Shown: piece after piece, positions 25,316-33,659 of the stretch | Layout of the letters: each line of letters begins with the position of its first letter | Numbering within the stretch: position 1 is the first letter of the stretch | DNA from: Sedimentitalea sp041224545 | GTDB taxonomy: Bacteria > Pseudomonadota > Alphaproteobacteria > Rhodobacterales > Rhodobacteraceae | DNA: 64,000 nucleotides | Reading direction: 5' to 3' | Assembly: GCF_041224545.1 (NCBI RefSeq) | Contig: NZ_JBGFGP010000157.1 | Location: 9,691 to 73,690 of the forward strand | Made by a program: the position numbers and the translations under genes | Notes under the pieces: generated by a model | The model's database searches: none | Told to the model about the DNA's origin: nothing | What the model saw: the letters and a program-made list of their open reading frames with translations, nothing else

Positions 25316-26597
25316 GGGTCATTCCTTTCTGGTGGTGGGGGTCATTCAGCCTGCGCACGATCCGCATGGCGCTGGCAATTCCGTCTTCGTGAAATCCGTG
25401 ACGGTTCCAGGCACCGGCAAACCAGGTTCGGTTCTGTCCCTGCAGACCAGCAATATCGCGCTGCGCGGCAAGCGCCGCCTTGTCGAATACCGGGTGTTCG
25501 AAATCGACGGTGTCATAAGTCATCTCGCCGGGGATTTCGCGCGCGGGATTCAGCGTGACAAATAGCGGATCGCTCTCGGGAATGCCTTGCAACCTGTTCA
25601 TCCAGTAGGTGACGCCGATTTTTCCCGCTTGCGAGTGATAACTCCAGCTCGACCAGCAGGCCCGGCGGCGCGGCATCTGGCTGGCGTCGCGATGCAGAAC
25701 CGCGCGGTTGGTCTGATAACGCACGCGCGACAGGGCGTCCGCTTCTGCTGACGTTGCTCCATCGCCCAGTATTCTCATCGATTGATCGGAATGGCAGGTC
25801 AGGATCAACTCGTCATGAAGATCGGGCGCGCTCCCCTCGGTTCCGATTTCAACCCCTGCCTCGCCACGCCGGACATTGCGAACCGCCGTACCCTTGCGAA
25901 TGCGGCAACCACGCGCGACCAATGCGGCTTCGAGACGTTTGACATATTCGATGCTTCCGCCCCTGACCGTCCACCATTGATGTTCGGCCGAGCCGGCGAG
26001 CAGCGCATGATTCCTGAAGAACTGCACCAGCGATCTTGCGGGAAACTGGTCGACCTCCTCGATCGGGGTGGACCAGATCGCGCCGCACATAGGCATCAGG
26101 TAATGTTCGCGGAAACTGTCGCCCAGTCCGAGTTCGGTAACCAGCTCTCCAATGGTCATGTCATCGCTCTGCGCCGCCGCCACTGCCTGTTTTCCAAAAC
26201 GCAGGATATCGGCGATCATCTTGTAATACCGTGGCCGCAACAGGTTGCTTTTCTGCGCCGTGATCGCACCGAGATTTGTCAGACCGTATTCGAAGCGCCC
26301 GTCGTCGATACTTGCGCCAAAGCTCATTTCGCTTTTGATCACGGGAACATCCAGATCGCGGAACAGCCGGGTCAGGTTCGGATAGGTCGCATAGTTGAAC
26401 ACGATAAAGCCGGTATCGACGGGCTGATCGGCGTTGCGCCCGGCGATCACTGTCCGCGCATGACCTCCGAGCCGTTCGGACGCTTCGTACAGGGTGACGT
26501 CGTGGTATGGTGCCAGATAATAAGCGGCGGACAGGCCGGAAATGCCCCCCCCGACAATGGCAATCTTCTTGCGCGCACCCAGGGTCTGATCGAGCAT
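25254..26597 (-). CDS. FAD-dependent amine-oxidase-like oxidoreductase
   Basis: This protein of about 447 residues starts with a Rossmann FAD motif KIAIVGGGISGLSAAYYLAP and the RLGGHARTV arginine loop. It continues with VDTGFIVFNYATYPNLTRLF and ends with the second flavin contact TWFAGAWNRHGFHEDGI. This subgroup (COG2907) is regularly found beside CFA-type methyltransferases and DUF1365 proteins. Its reaction is not established to my knowledge; acyl-chain desaturation or oxidation is plausible. The ATG at 26597 has GAGGA at good spacing; an in-frame TTG at 26615 is less likely. First gene of the minus-strand operon, behind a putative RpoE promoter at 26627-26656. Confidence 0.85.
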   Translation of the reverse strand: MLDQTLGARKKIAIVGGGISGLSAAYYLAPYHDVTLYEASERLGGHARTVIAGRNADQPVDTGFIVFNYATYPNLTRLFRDLDVPVIKSEMSFGASIDDGRFEYGLTNLGAITAQKSNLLRPRYYKMIADILRFGKQAVAAAQSDDMTIGELVTELGLGDSFREHYLMPMCGAIWSTPIEEVDQFPARSLVQFFRNHALLAGSAEHQWWTVRGGSIEYVKRLEAALVARGCRIRKGTAVRNVRRGEAGVEIGTEGSAPDLHDELILTCHSDQSMRILGDGATSAEADALSRVRYQTNRAVLHRDASQMPRRRACWSSWSYHSQAGKIGVTYWMNRLQGIPESDPLFVTLNPAREIPGEMTYDTVDFEHPVFDKAALAAQRDIAGLQGQNRTWFAGAWNRHGFHEDGIASAMRIVRRLNDPHHQKGMTHALDQQGLEGELPVDLRACA

Positions 26598-26626
26598 TCT
26601 GTCCTCATCTTTCAATCGTTATGAAG

Positions 26627-26656
26627 CAGTTACGTGCAAGCGGGCGGGTCGGATCA
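26627..26656 (-). promoter_or_regulatory. Putative RpoE (ChrR-controlled sigma) promoter for the minus-strand lipid operon
   Basis: On the minus strand TGATCC (26656-26651) is followed after exactly 18 bases by TAACTG (26632-26627). The R. sphaeroides RpoE consensus, as I recall it, is TGATCC-N18-TAAGA. The predicted start of RNA is about 20-25 bases before the flavin oxidase ATG at 26597. Confidence 0.65.
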
Positions 26657-26687
26657 TTTGCTTTTCAAAGAAAATTCGACGTGCGAC

Positions 26688-26717
26688 TGATCCGCGTCGC
26701 GCCGGCTGGCGTATAAG
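26688..26717 (+). promoter_or_regulatory. Putative RpoE promoter for the DUF1365-SDR operon
   Basis: TGATCC (26688-26693) is followed after 18 bases by TATAAG (26712-26717). It is divergent from the site at 26627-26656. The predicted RNA start falls at about the ATG at 26725, which would make the message nearly leaderless. Confidence 0.6.
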
Positions 26718-26724
26718 GGGCGAG

Positions 26725-27498
26725 ATGATTGAACATATCGCTGCCAGAACCCATCACAGCCGAAAGGGCGCGTTGAAGAACGCCTTTGCCTACGGGGTGG
26801 ATTATGTCCTGACCGATTTCGACGCAGGCTGGCCTGCGCTGATCTCGCGAAACCGCTTCAACCTGTGGTCAATTCGCGACCGGGATCATGGTGGCCCGCG
26901 TGGCGATGGCCGCGGCGCCGGCTGGTTCAGAGATGTTCTTTCAGAGCACGGATTTGACAACCCGGATGCACGGCTCTTGCTGCTCACGCAGCCCGGATAT
27001 CTCTGGTTCCGGTTCAATCCTGTCAGTTTCTGGATCGCCATGGTCGACGGCATGCCGCGGGCCTTCGTGGCCGAGGTCAACAGCACCTTTGGCCAGCGGC
27101 ATTGCTATTTTTGCGCCCATGACGATTTTCGACCCATCGTCGCCTCCGACCGGATGATCGCGGAAAAGCGCATGCACGTGTCCCCGTTTCAGCAGGTGCA
27201 GGGCCGATACCTGTTCAATTTCGGCATGACCGAAACCGCGATCAACATACGCATTTCCTATGAAAACGGCGATCAGGGCGTTCTTGCAACCCTGTCCGGC
27301 AAACGCCGCCCCGCAACGAACCGCGCCCTGCTCGGCGCGGCGTTGCGGCGACCGATGGGGGCCGCACGGGTCCTCGCCCTGATCCACTGGCAGGCCCTGA
27401 TCCTCGCGTTCAAACGCGCACCATTCCTGCGTCGCCAGCCGCCGCCCGCCGCGCTTGTCTCGGATGGCCATCACACCCAAGGAGACCCGGCAGGATGA
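26725..27498 (+). CDS. DUF1365 family protein
   Basis: This 257-residue protein belongs to DUF1365: a short HSRKGALKNAFAYGVDYVL start, GPRGDG, LLLTQPGYLWFRFNPVSFW, and RMHVSPFQQVQGRYLFNF further on. The family occurs next to CFA methyltransferases and COG2907 flavoproteins across bacteria. Its biochemical function is not known to me. It overlaps the SDR gene by 4 bases (ATGA), so both form one operon under the putative RpoE promoter. Confidence 0.88.
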   Translation: MIEHIAARTHHSRKGALKNAFAYGVDYVLTDFDAGWPALISRNRFNLWSIRDRDHGGPRGDGRGAGWFRDVLSEHGFDNPDARLLLLTQPGYLWFRFNPVSFWIAMVDGMPRAFVAEVNSTFGQRHCYFCAHDDFRPIVASDRMIAEKRMHVSPFQQVQGRYLFNFGMTETAINIRISYENGDQGVLATLSGKRRPATNRALLGAALRRPMGAARVLALIHWQALILAFKRAPFLRRQPPPAALVSDGHHTQGDPAG

Positions 27499-28220
27499 TT
27501 TCGGTCAGCGGCAAAGTCTACTGGCTCGTCGGTGCCAGCGAAGGCCTCGGGCGAGAGTTGGCGCGACGCCTTGACCAGGAGGGGGCACATCTCATTCTGA
27601 GTGCCCGCAACGCCGACCGGCTCGAGAGCCTGTGCGCGGACCTGACACACGCGCGCAGCCTGCCGATGGATGTCACCGATATCGATGCGATACGTCGCGC
27701 GTATGGCGAAATCGATCACCTTGATGGCGTGATCTATAATGTGGGTTCCTATGATCCGATGCGTGCAACCGATTGGAGCAGTGACGCGGCGCTGACGATG
27801 TGCGACGCCAATTTCATGGGCGCCATGCGCGTTCTGGGACAGGTCATGCCGACATTCACGGCGCAGGGTCACGGCGATATCACACTGATCGGTTCACTGG
27901 CCGGCTATCGCGGGTTGCCCGCCGCAATCGGTTATGGCGCCAGCAAGGCCGCCCTGATCAGCCTTGCCGAAACCATGCGGTTCGATCTTCGGGATACCGA
28001 CGTGGTGGTTCGGGTGGTGAACCCCGGCTTTATCAAGACAAGACTGACGGAAAAGAACGATTTTTACATGCCGATGCTGATGACCGCCGATCAGGCGGCG
28101 GAACGGGTCTTCCGGGCGATGTGCAAGCGACGGTTTCGCACCGATTTCCCTGCGCCGTTTGCGTGGCTGATCCGGCTTCTTCCGTATCTGCCGGATTGGC
28201 TGGTCTATCGGGGCCGCTGA
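27495..28220 (+). CDS. Short-chain dehydrogenase/reductase of the RpoE-type operon
   Basis: This 241-residue classical SDR has the nucleotide motif GASEGLGRELA, the YNVG loop in place of NNAG, the catalytic Ser in LIGSLAGYRG and Tyr/Lys in YGASKAA. The C-terminal MTADQAAERVFRAM and a hydrophobic tail are common in SDRs that act on lipids. Substrate unknown. It is coupled to DUF1365 upstream and convergent with chrR across 47 bases. Confidence 0.85.
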   Translation: MISVSGKVYWLVGASEGLGRELARRLDQEGAHLILSARNADRLESLCADLTHARSLPMDVTDIDAIRRAYGEIDHLDGVIYNVGSYDPMRATDWSSDAALTMCDANFMGAMRVLGQVMPTFTAQGHGDITLIGSLAGYRGLPAAIGYGASKAALISLAETMRFDLRDTDVVVRVVNPGFIKTRLTEKNDFYMPMLMTADQAAERVFRAMCKRRFRTDFPAPFAWLIRLLPYLPDWLVYRGR

Positions 28221-28267
28221 CTTCGCTCGCTGTGGCAACGCGCGGTCCGTGAGCGGAGCGGATTGGC

Positions 28268-28906
28268 TCAGATTCTAAAAACCGGTTGCAGCAATCGTGG
28301 GACGATGGCGTTGAAGCGCAGACGCGCATCGGTCGCCGCGAGGCAGATACAGGCCCCCCCGTCATCCGCGATGGGCGTGTGTTCGAGATCTTCGTCGGCA
28401 ATTTCAAGATCGCCGACGCCAAACTGGCCGGTCTCATCACTGAAACTGCCCTGCAGGACGAGGGTCAGTTCCATTCCGTTGTGCCCATGATCCGGCACCG
28501 CCTGTCCGGGTTGAATATGGAGCAGGCGCACAGACCCGGATTTATCTTTGGACAGGATATCCTGCCGCACCCCCATACCCAGCGTTTTCCAGCGCGGTGC
28601 CCGCCCCTTGAGCGCCTGCATGACGGGCCCCGGATACACCCCCGATCGCTCATAGACCGGCTCCGGAATGAACGGCGCATCCAGCATGGACAGAATATCG
28701 TCCTTCAGGCCGGATGACACGGCCACGGTTTCGGTATCTTCAAGCAGGACGCCACCAACCGCCCGATGCGCCTCAAGACCCGCACGACATTGCGGGCACA
28801 TCGAAACATGGCTTGCAACGACAACGGAAAACGCATGCGACAGGTTCCCTGCGGCATAAGCAGCCAACAATGCGTCCGGTACGTGATGAGTAATGACACC
28901 ACTCAT
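28268..28906 (-). CDS. chrR: ChrR-type zinc anti-sigma factor
   Basis: This 212-residue protein has the two-domain build of ChrR. The N-terminal zinc anti-sigma domain carries HHVPD near residue 8 and SHVSMCPQC near residues 32-40. The C-terminal cupin holds metal-type ligands in PDHGHNGMELTLVLQG and EHTPIA. In R. sphaeroides ChrR holds RpoE inactive until singlet oxygen destroys or releases it. The ATG at 28906 overlaps the rpoE stop (ATGA), which is the classic rpoE-chrR arrangement and gives near-equal translation. Confidence 0.92.
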   Translation of the reverse strand: MSGVITHHVPDALLAAYAAGNLSHAFSVVVASHVSMCPQCRAGLEAHRAVGGVLLEDTETVAVSSGLKDDILSMLDAPFIPEPVYERSGVYPGPVMQALKGRAPRWKTLGMGVRQDILSKDKSGSVRLLHIQPGQAVPDHGHNGMELTLVLQGSFSDETGQFGVGDLEIADEDLEHTPIADDGGACICLAATDARLRFNAIVPRLLQPVFRI

Positions 28907-29463
28907 TGCTTGAGGTCCTTCAATTCGTGTCTGAGGCGTTGCAGGCCCAAGCGGATGCGCGATTTTATGGTTCCAAGCGGAATCCCTGTCTGTGCGCTGA
29001 TCTCCTGGTGGGTCATCTCGCCCATATAGGCTTTCTCGATCATCTCGCGCTGCTCGGATGTGAGTTTTCCCAGGGCTTCCTTCAACATGCCTGCTTCCTG
29101 CTCGAGCCCGAGTATCTGGCTCGCATCCGGCTCGGCTCCGGGTTCTTCACGCAGCTCTTCCGGCATTGGGCGGCTGTCCTTGCGGGCGATGTCGATCTGG
29201 CGATTGCGCGCGATCTGGTAAATCCACGCCGAGACCTGAGCGCGATGCGGGTCGAACAGCGCGGCCTTGCGCCAAACGGTCAGCATCACATCCTGTACGA
29301 TCTCTTCCGCCTGATGCGCGGATGTCCCCGAACGCATGATGAAGCCCTTGAGCCTTGGTGCGAAAAAGTCGAACAGCGCGCAGAACGCGGTGCGGTCGCG
29401 TTCATCGCGCACCGCGATCATCCAGATCGTCTGCTGTGACAGGTCGGCATTTGTCTGCGGCAC
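28903..29463 (-). CDS. rpoE: ECF sigma factor RpoE of the singlet-oxygen response
   Basis: This sigma factor is about 186 residues long. Region 2 reads FCALFDFFAPRLKGFIMRSG, AEEIVQDVMLTVWRKA and SAWIYQIARNRQIDIARK. Region 4 reads LTSEQREMIEKAYMGEMTHQ and IPLGTIKSRIRLGLQRLRHEL. The GTG at 29463 is preceded by AAGGA with 9-base spacing and gives a length like R. sphaeroides RpoE. In-frame codons up to 29628 would run across the promoter. It is co-transcribed with chrR, and its own upstream region carries an RpoE-type promoter, so autoregulation is likely. Confidence 0.88.
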   Translation of the reverse strand: MPQTNADLSQQTIWMIAVRDERDRTAFCALFDFFAPRLKGFIMRSGTSAHQAEEIVQDVMLTVWRKAALFDPHRAQVSAWIYQIARNRQIDIARKDSRPMPEELREEPGAEPDASQILGLEQEAGMLKEALGKLTSEQREMIEKAYMGEMTHQEISAQTGIPLGTIKSRIRLGLQRLRHELKDLKQ

Positions 29464-29542
29464 GGCGGTCTTATCCTTGCGGAAGGCCGTGCGGGCACGG
29501 CGCGGGCGGTGCCCGATATATGCGAGCTGTGTCAACATAACC

Positions 29543-29572
29543 AGACTACGGCCGATCATGAAATATGGATCA
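29543..29572 (-). promoter_or_regulatory. Putative RpoE autoregulatory promoter
   Basis: On the minus strand TGATCC (29572-29567) is followed after 18 bases by TAGTCT (29548-29543). The -35 is perfect and the -10 weaker than at the two lipid operons. RNA would start about 70 bases before the GTG at 29463. Confidence 0.5.
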
Positions 29573-29679
29573 CAATTCTTTTGATAGCGCGTTATCAGCC
29601 GACGTCTTGCACCTCTGATGAACCACAAGGCGTCTCCGCAAATACCGGTGCAGAAAATCCCGGCGCGAGCAGGGCCTGA

Positions 29680-29958
29680 TCAGTCGGCTTCATCCATCAG
29701 GCCGCGTACCCATCGCCCCGCCGCGATTGTTGCGGGAATGCCAAGAGGCACCGCAATCACGAGCGCCTGCACCGGAGACAGCGCGGTCAACCCGATGGCC
29801 TGCCCCATCAGCCCCAGCATGAAAAGATTGATGGCAACCGCAGCCATCGCGAACGGGTATAGCAGCAGGGCCAGCCTGCGCACCGACCATTTGCCCTGCC
29901 CGCTCATCGCGGCCACGTGCTGCACGTCATGGGCGCGCGCGCGATACCCTTGATACAT
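29680..29958 (-). CDS. Small two-helix membrane protein of unknown function
   Basis: The frame encodes 92 residues, or 75 if the ATG at 29907 is used; neither start has a clear ribosome site. Two hydrophobic helices are visible (LALLLYPFAMAAVAINLFML and a Pro-rich ALVIAVPLGIPATIAAG), ending in a short charged tail. I do not recognise the family. It lies 24 bases downstream of nirN on the same strand, so it may be the last gene of the nir operon. Codon use fits the neighbours. Confidence 0.55.
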   Translation of the reverse strand: MYQGYRARAHDVQHVAAMSGQGKWSVRRLALLLYPFAMAAVAINLFMLGLMGQAIGLTALSPVQALVIAVPLGIPATIAAGRWVRGLMDEAD

Positions 29959-29982
29959 ATTTGCCGGACCGCCGCGCCCGCC

Positions 29983-31551
29983 TCAGTGACTGGTGCCTTC
30001 GGAAAAGCTGATCTTGTTCCAAACATTGTATTTCCCCGAGGGTTTCTTCATCGGCAATCGCCTGACTTCTTTCAGCGTCGCCGCGTCGTAGACGATCACC
30101 GCACCGTCATTTTCCCAGACCGACACCAGCGCATATCGTCCATCCCGCGTAAATTCGACATGGGCCACCGTCGCACCCGGTACCGGGCGCAATGTCCTGA
30201 CGATTTCAAGCGATTGCTTGTCGATAACGTGCATGACGTCGCGATTGGGGCCGAAAAAGACATCTGCCCAGAAATATCGTGAATTTTCATGGCTGCGCAG
30301 GAAAAAGCCCGGCCCGAGGGTTTCGATTGTCGTTATCAGTTCCCAGTTCGCGGTGTCGATCACCGACAGTTTGCCCTCTTTCAGATGCGGCGTCGCCATC
30401 ACGCGCCGGCCCTCTCTGGCCCATGTGATTCCCGATCCCAGATGCGGCATCCCATTGAGCGGCAACTCGGCGATCTCGCGGCCGGCCACGAGGTCGACAA
30501 CCACCGCCCGTTTGCCATCGCGGGCCGCACCGATCAGGTTGCTGTAATCATCCGAAAAGAAGAAATCATCGAGGGGTTCGGAAATCCCGATCCGTCGCAG
30601 CGCAAATGATCCTGCGGACGCAGTGGACGCCCCTGCCTTGTTCTGTTCGTGATCCTGCGCAATTCCCCGTTGGACCGGGCGGCCATCAGGGGCAGTCGAC
30701 AATTCCCAGATTTCTGCGGCGTCCTTGAGGGCGAGCACGAAGCTGTCTCGCTGCGGTGCCTGGTAGACGGCGGAAACACGACTTGGGATTCCGTTGCTGT
30801 CGACGACCGGCATCACCTGGTTCGGCATAAGATCATCGGTGGACAGGATCGCAAGGGACATGGGCAGGTAATTGGCAACCGCCAGCCATTTGCCATCCTT
30901 GCTGATCGCGATGTTCCGGCTGTTCAGTCCGGCGCGCACACGGCCGACCTCCTGCAGGGACCAGAGATCGTATTTCTGCACCCAACCGTCGCGTGACATG
31001 ATAAAGACAAATCGGCCATCGGGCGTGAACTTTGGTCCGCCATGAACCGCAAAGGGCGTTGAAAACCGGTCGAGCACGTCAAAAGTATCACCATCAAGGA
31101 CCGAGACATGATGGTCGCCGGTTTCCACGACCAGCGTTATATTCATCGGGTCGGCCTGCCAGATCGGCGCGGTGGCCGCCACATATGTGTCGCTCATGTT
31201 GCGAGTCGCGAGGATGTCCCGGACATCCCAGTCTGGCACGTCATCCAACGGCATCTTGAGAAATGCGGCAAGATTGGCGATCCGCTCCGCCCCAAGCGCA
31301 TCGCCAAAAGCGGGCATCTGCGTCGCCGGGCGGCCAAGGGCAATCACATCGTCCAGAGCGGGGCCACGCATGCGGCCCAGCGTTTCCGGGATCAGCGCCG
31401 GGCCAAGCCCGCCCAGACGGGTTTCGCCGTGGCAAACAGCGCAATAGGTTTCATAATCGTCTTTCGCATCCGCGTTGACCGTTCCGGTCAATGCGATCAT
31501 CCCCAGCATCAGGCTGGTCAGACCATCAAAAGAAACTATGCGCCGGATCAT
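29983..31551 (-). CDS. nirN: Heme d1 biosynthesis cytochrome NirN
   Basis: This 522-residue precursor has a signal-like N-terminus, a class I cytochrome c domain with CAVCH, and a long cd1-like beta-propeller with WQADPMNITLVVETGDHHVSV and SRDGWVQKYDLWSL. Unlike NirS it is not a nitrite reductase. In Pseudomonas NirN converts dihydro-heme d1 to heme d1 in the periplasm. It overlaps the end of nirJ by 26 bases, and the start ATG is at 31551. Its place at the end of the nir series matches nirSECFDLGHJN. Confidence 0.88.
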   Translation of the reverse strand: MIRRIVSFDGLTSLMLGMIALTGTVNADAKDDYETYCAVCHGETRLGGLGPALIPETLGRMRGPALDDVIALGRPATQMPAFGDALGAERIANLAAFLKMPLDDVPDWDVRDILATRNMSDTYVAATAPIWQADPMNITLVVETGDHHVSVLDGDTFDVLDRFSTPFAVHGGPKFTPDGRFVFIMSRDGWVQKYDLWSLQEVGRVRAGLNSRNIAISKDGKWLAVANYLPMSLAILSTDDLMPNQVMPVVDSNGIPSRVSAVYQAPQRDSFVLALKDAAEIWELSTAPDGRPVQRGIAQDHEQNKAGASTASAGSFALRRIGISEPLDDFFFSDDYSNLIGAARDGKRAVVVDLVAGREIAELPLNGMPHLGSGITWAREGRRVMATPHLKEGKLSVIDTANWELITTIETLGPGFFLRSHENSRYFWADVFFGPNRDVMHVIDKQSLEIVRTLRPVPGATVAHVEFTRDGRYALVSVWENDGAVIVYDAATLKEVRRLPMKKPSGKYNVWNKISFSEGTSH

Positions 31552-32734
31552 GCCGTTTGCCTCGAAAAGGAGTTGTCTTGAGCCTGTCCGTGTCCGCGAC
31601 GCCGATTTCCTCGCCGCTCAGGTAGCAGGCCGGATCCTCGGCCCAGGGATCGCCGGTGAGTTGCAACGCGCGAATGCGGGTATTACCGCCGCAGACATCC
31701 TGCAACCGACACGTCCCGCACCGTCCCTTGAGAGGCCGGGGACGTGTGCGCAGCAGCGCCAGCATCGGATCATCGCCGGTCCATAACTCGGAGAACCGCG
31801 CGGTCTTGACATTCCCGACGGTGTAATCCGACCAGTATGTGTCAGGATGGACATTGCCGAGGAAATCGATATTCGCCACCCCCAGGCCGGACGAGTTCCC
31901 GCCCCAGGCCACCAGATGCTCGCGGACATGCGCAAGGCGATCCGTATCGAAATTGCGCGCCACCCATCCCAGGAAATATCCTGCATCCGCATCGTTGTTG
32001 CCGGTCACGATATCGAGCGCGGCAGCACCGTTCTCGGCCGCCCAGGCCCGCTCGATCAGCAGATCCATCGCCCGGCGGCTGCGATCATGTTCGGCATCCT
32101 CGCCCCGGTTCTTGTCGCCGCGCCCGGCATAGACAAGGTGCGACAGATAGAATTTGTCGACGCCCTCGTCTTCGCACAGTTGCAGGATGTCGGGCAGGCT
32201 CTGGTGGTTGCCTTCGGTCAGGGTAAACCTCAGGCCGACCTTTATCCCCCGCGCCTTGCACGCGCGCACGCCTCTCAACGCCTCGGCAAATGCGCCATCT
32301 ACCCCGCGAAACCAGTCATTGGTCGCGCCGATCCCGTCGATCGAGATCCCGACATAGTGAAAGCCGATCTCCGCCACGCGATCCGCGGCATCGCCAAAAA
32401 TCCGCGTTCCGTTGGTCGACAATGCCAGCATGCGGGATTTTCCACGCGCGTGTTCGGCGATTTCAAAGAAATCCCGGCGCGACAACGGCTCGCCCCCTGA
32501 CAGGATCAGGCCCGGCACGCGCATCTCGCCAATATCATCCAACACCTCGAACACCCGTGAGGTTGACAACTCGCCCGGAAAATCGACATCGGCGGACACG
32601 GTATAACAGTGGCGGCATTTCAGGTTGCAGCGGCGCGTCAGGTTCCAGATCACCACGGGCTTGACCGGTCCCTTGCGCTGTCGCACCGGGGTCGGGTGGA
32701 CCAGCTGGCGCATATATTCGCTCAGTCGGAACAT
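31526..32734 (-). CDS. nirJ: Radical SAM heme d1 biosynthesis protein NirJ
   Basis: This 402-residue radical SAM enzyme has the cluster motif CNLKCRHC in VVIWNLTRRCNLKCRHCY and a C-terminal SPASM-like cysteine set (CGTCRLQDVCGG and a later PACYL). NirJ removes the two propionate side chains of 12,18-didecarboxysiroheme to form the keto groups of heme d1. It overlaps nirH upstream (13 bases) and nirN downstream. Confidence 0.92.
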   Translation of the reverse strand: MFRLSEYMRQLVHPTPVRQRKGPVKPVVIWNLTRRCNLKCRHCYTVSADVDFPGELSTSRVFEVLDDIGEMRVPGLILSGGEPLSRRDFFEIAEHARGKSRMLALSTNGTRIFGDAADRVAEIGFHYVGISIDGIGATNDWFRGVDGAFAEALRGVRACKARGIKVGLRFTLTEGNHQSLPDILQLCEDEGVDKFYLSHLVYAGRGDKNRGEDAEHDRSRRAMDLLIERAWAAENGAAALDIVTGNNDADAGYFLGWVARNFDTDRLAHVREHLVAWGGNSSGLGVANIDFLGNVHPDTYWSDYTVGNVKTARFSELWTGDDPMLALLRTRPRPLKGRCGTCRLQDVCGGNTRIRALQLTGDPWAEDPACYLSGEEIGVADTDRLKTTPFRGKRHDPAHSFF

Positions 32735-33216
32735 GCCGGCGCCTCCCTGCGAAGCCGCAGCCCCGTCTTTTTCAGAATGCGGGTGGAATAGAGGATGTCA
32801 TTGCCCCGTGATGCACGGCCCAGCAGGTCGGCAATCTGCCGGCGCTTGTCCTCGACCTCGTCGCGGGTGTGTCCGTGCACCATTGCAAACAGGTTGTAGG
32901 GCCAGTCGGGCAATGCCCTCGGACGTTCATAGGCATGCGTTACAAATGGCAACGCCCCCACCTGCGCCCCCAGTAAAGCGACGCGCGTATCCTCGACATC
33001 CCAGACCGTCATGCCATTTGCGGTCATGCCGAGCTTGAAATGGTTCGGAGCTGCGGCAATCCGGCGTATCACGCCGCTGTCCTGCATGGCCTGAAGCCTT
33101 GCCAAAAGCTCGTCTTCGCGCAGTCCAAGCGCTGCGGCCACTGCCGCATATGGTTCGGCGACCAGGGGCAGCCCGCCCTGCAGGGCGCTCACGATATCGC
33201 GGTCGGTCACACTCAT
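32722..33216 (-). CDS. nirH: Siroheme decarboxylase subunit NirH
   Basis: This 164-residue AsnC-like protein has an HTH-like N-terminus (VSALQGGLPLVAEPYAAVAA) and the NirDLGH-type core MTANGMTVWDVEDTRVALLG and YERPRALPDWPYNLFAMVHG. The NirDLGH set decarboxylates siroheme to didecarboxysiroheme. The ATG at 33216 overlaps the nirG stop (ATGA); in-frame sequence up to 33348 reads through nirG and is not family-like. Confidence 0.88.
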   Translation of the reverse strand: MSVTDRDIVSALQGGLPLVAEPYAAVAAALGLREDELLARLQAMQDSGVIRRIAAAPNHFKLGMTANGMTVWDVEDTRVALLGAQVGALPFVTHAYERPRALPDWPYNLFAMVHGHTRDEVEDKRRQIADLLGRASRGNDILYSTRILKKTGLRLRREAPACSD

Positions 33217-33659
33217 GCCGCCACCCTGAAGCCGATGAAGAACTCGCGCAGTTTGGGAAAGCGCATCACCGGCAACCCGGTTGCGCGTTCGATCGCGTCC
33301 GCGGTTTCTGTGATCGCCACTGCATCCTCGGTCGCCAGCACGAACCACATGTTCAGACTGTGCTCGCGCTGGTAATTATGCGCGACCTCGGGAAAGGCGT
33401 TGACCCGGCCGCACACCTCTTCGAACCGGGCCGCAGGCACGTTCATGGCGCACAGGCAAAAGGCGCCCCCCATCGCCGCCGCATCAAAGAATGGACCGAA
33501 CCGGGTGATCGCCCCGGCCTCTTTCAGACATTGCAATCGTCGCAGCAGGTCATCGACCGTTATCGACAACTCTGCCGCAATACCGTCGAACGGTGACGGG
33601 TGCAGGGCAACCCCGTCCTGCAAACGGTTGATCAGGGCACGATCAATGGCATCCAGCAT
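33213..33659 (-). CDS. nirG: Siroheme decarboxylase subunit NirG
   Basis: This 148-residue AsnC/Lrp-like protein has NRLQDGVALHPSPFDGIAAEL at the N-terminus and NVPAARFEEVCGRVNAFPEVAHNYQREHSLNMWFVLA-type signs (only key parts cited). The H-NY and N-WFV pattern is shared with NirL and marks the siroheme decarboxylase half-sites. Its ATG at 33659 overlaps the stop of the NirDL fusion by one base (TGATG-type junction), and its own stop overlaps nirH. Confidence 0.88.
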   Translation of the reverse strand: MLDAIDRALINRLQDGVALHPSPFDGIAAELSITVDDLLRRLQCLKEAGAITRFGPFFDAAAMGGAFCLCAMNVPAARFEEVCGRVNAFPEVAHNYQREHSLNMWFVLATEDAVAITETADAIERATGLPVMRFPKLREFFIGFRVAA

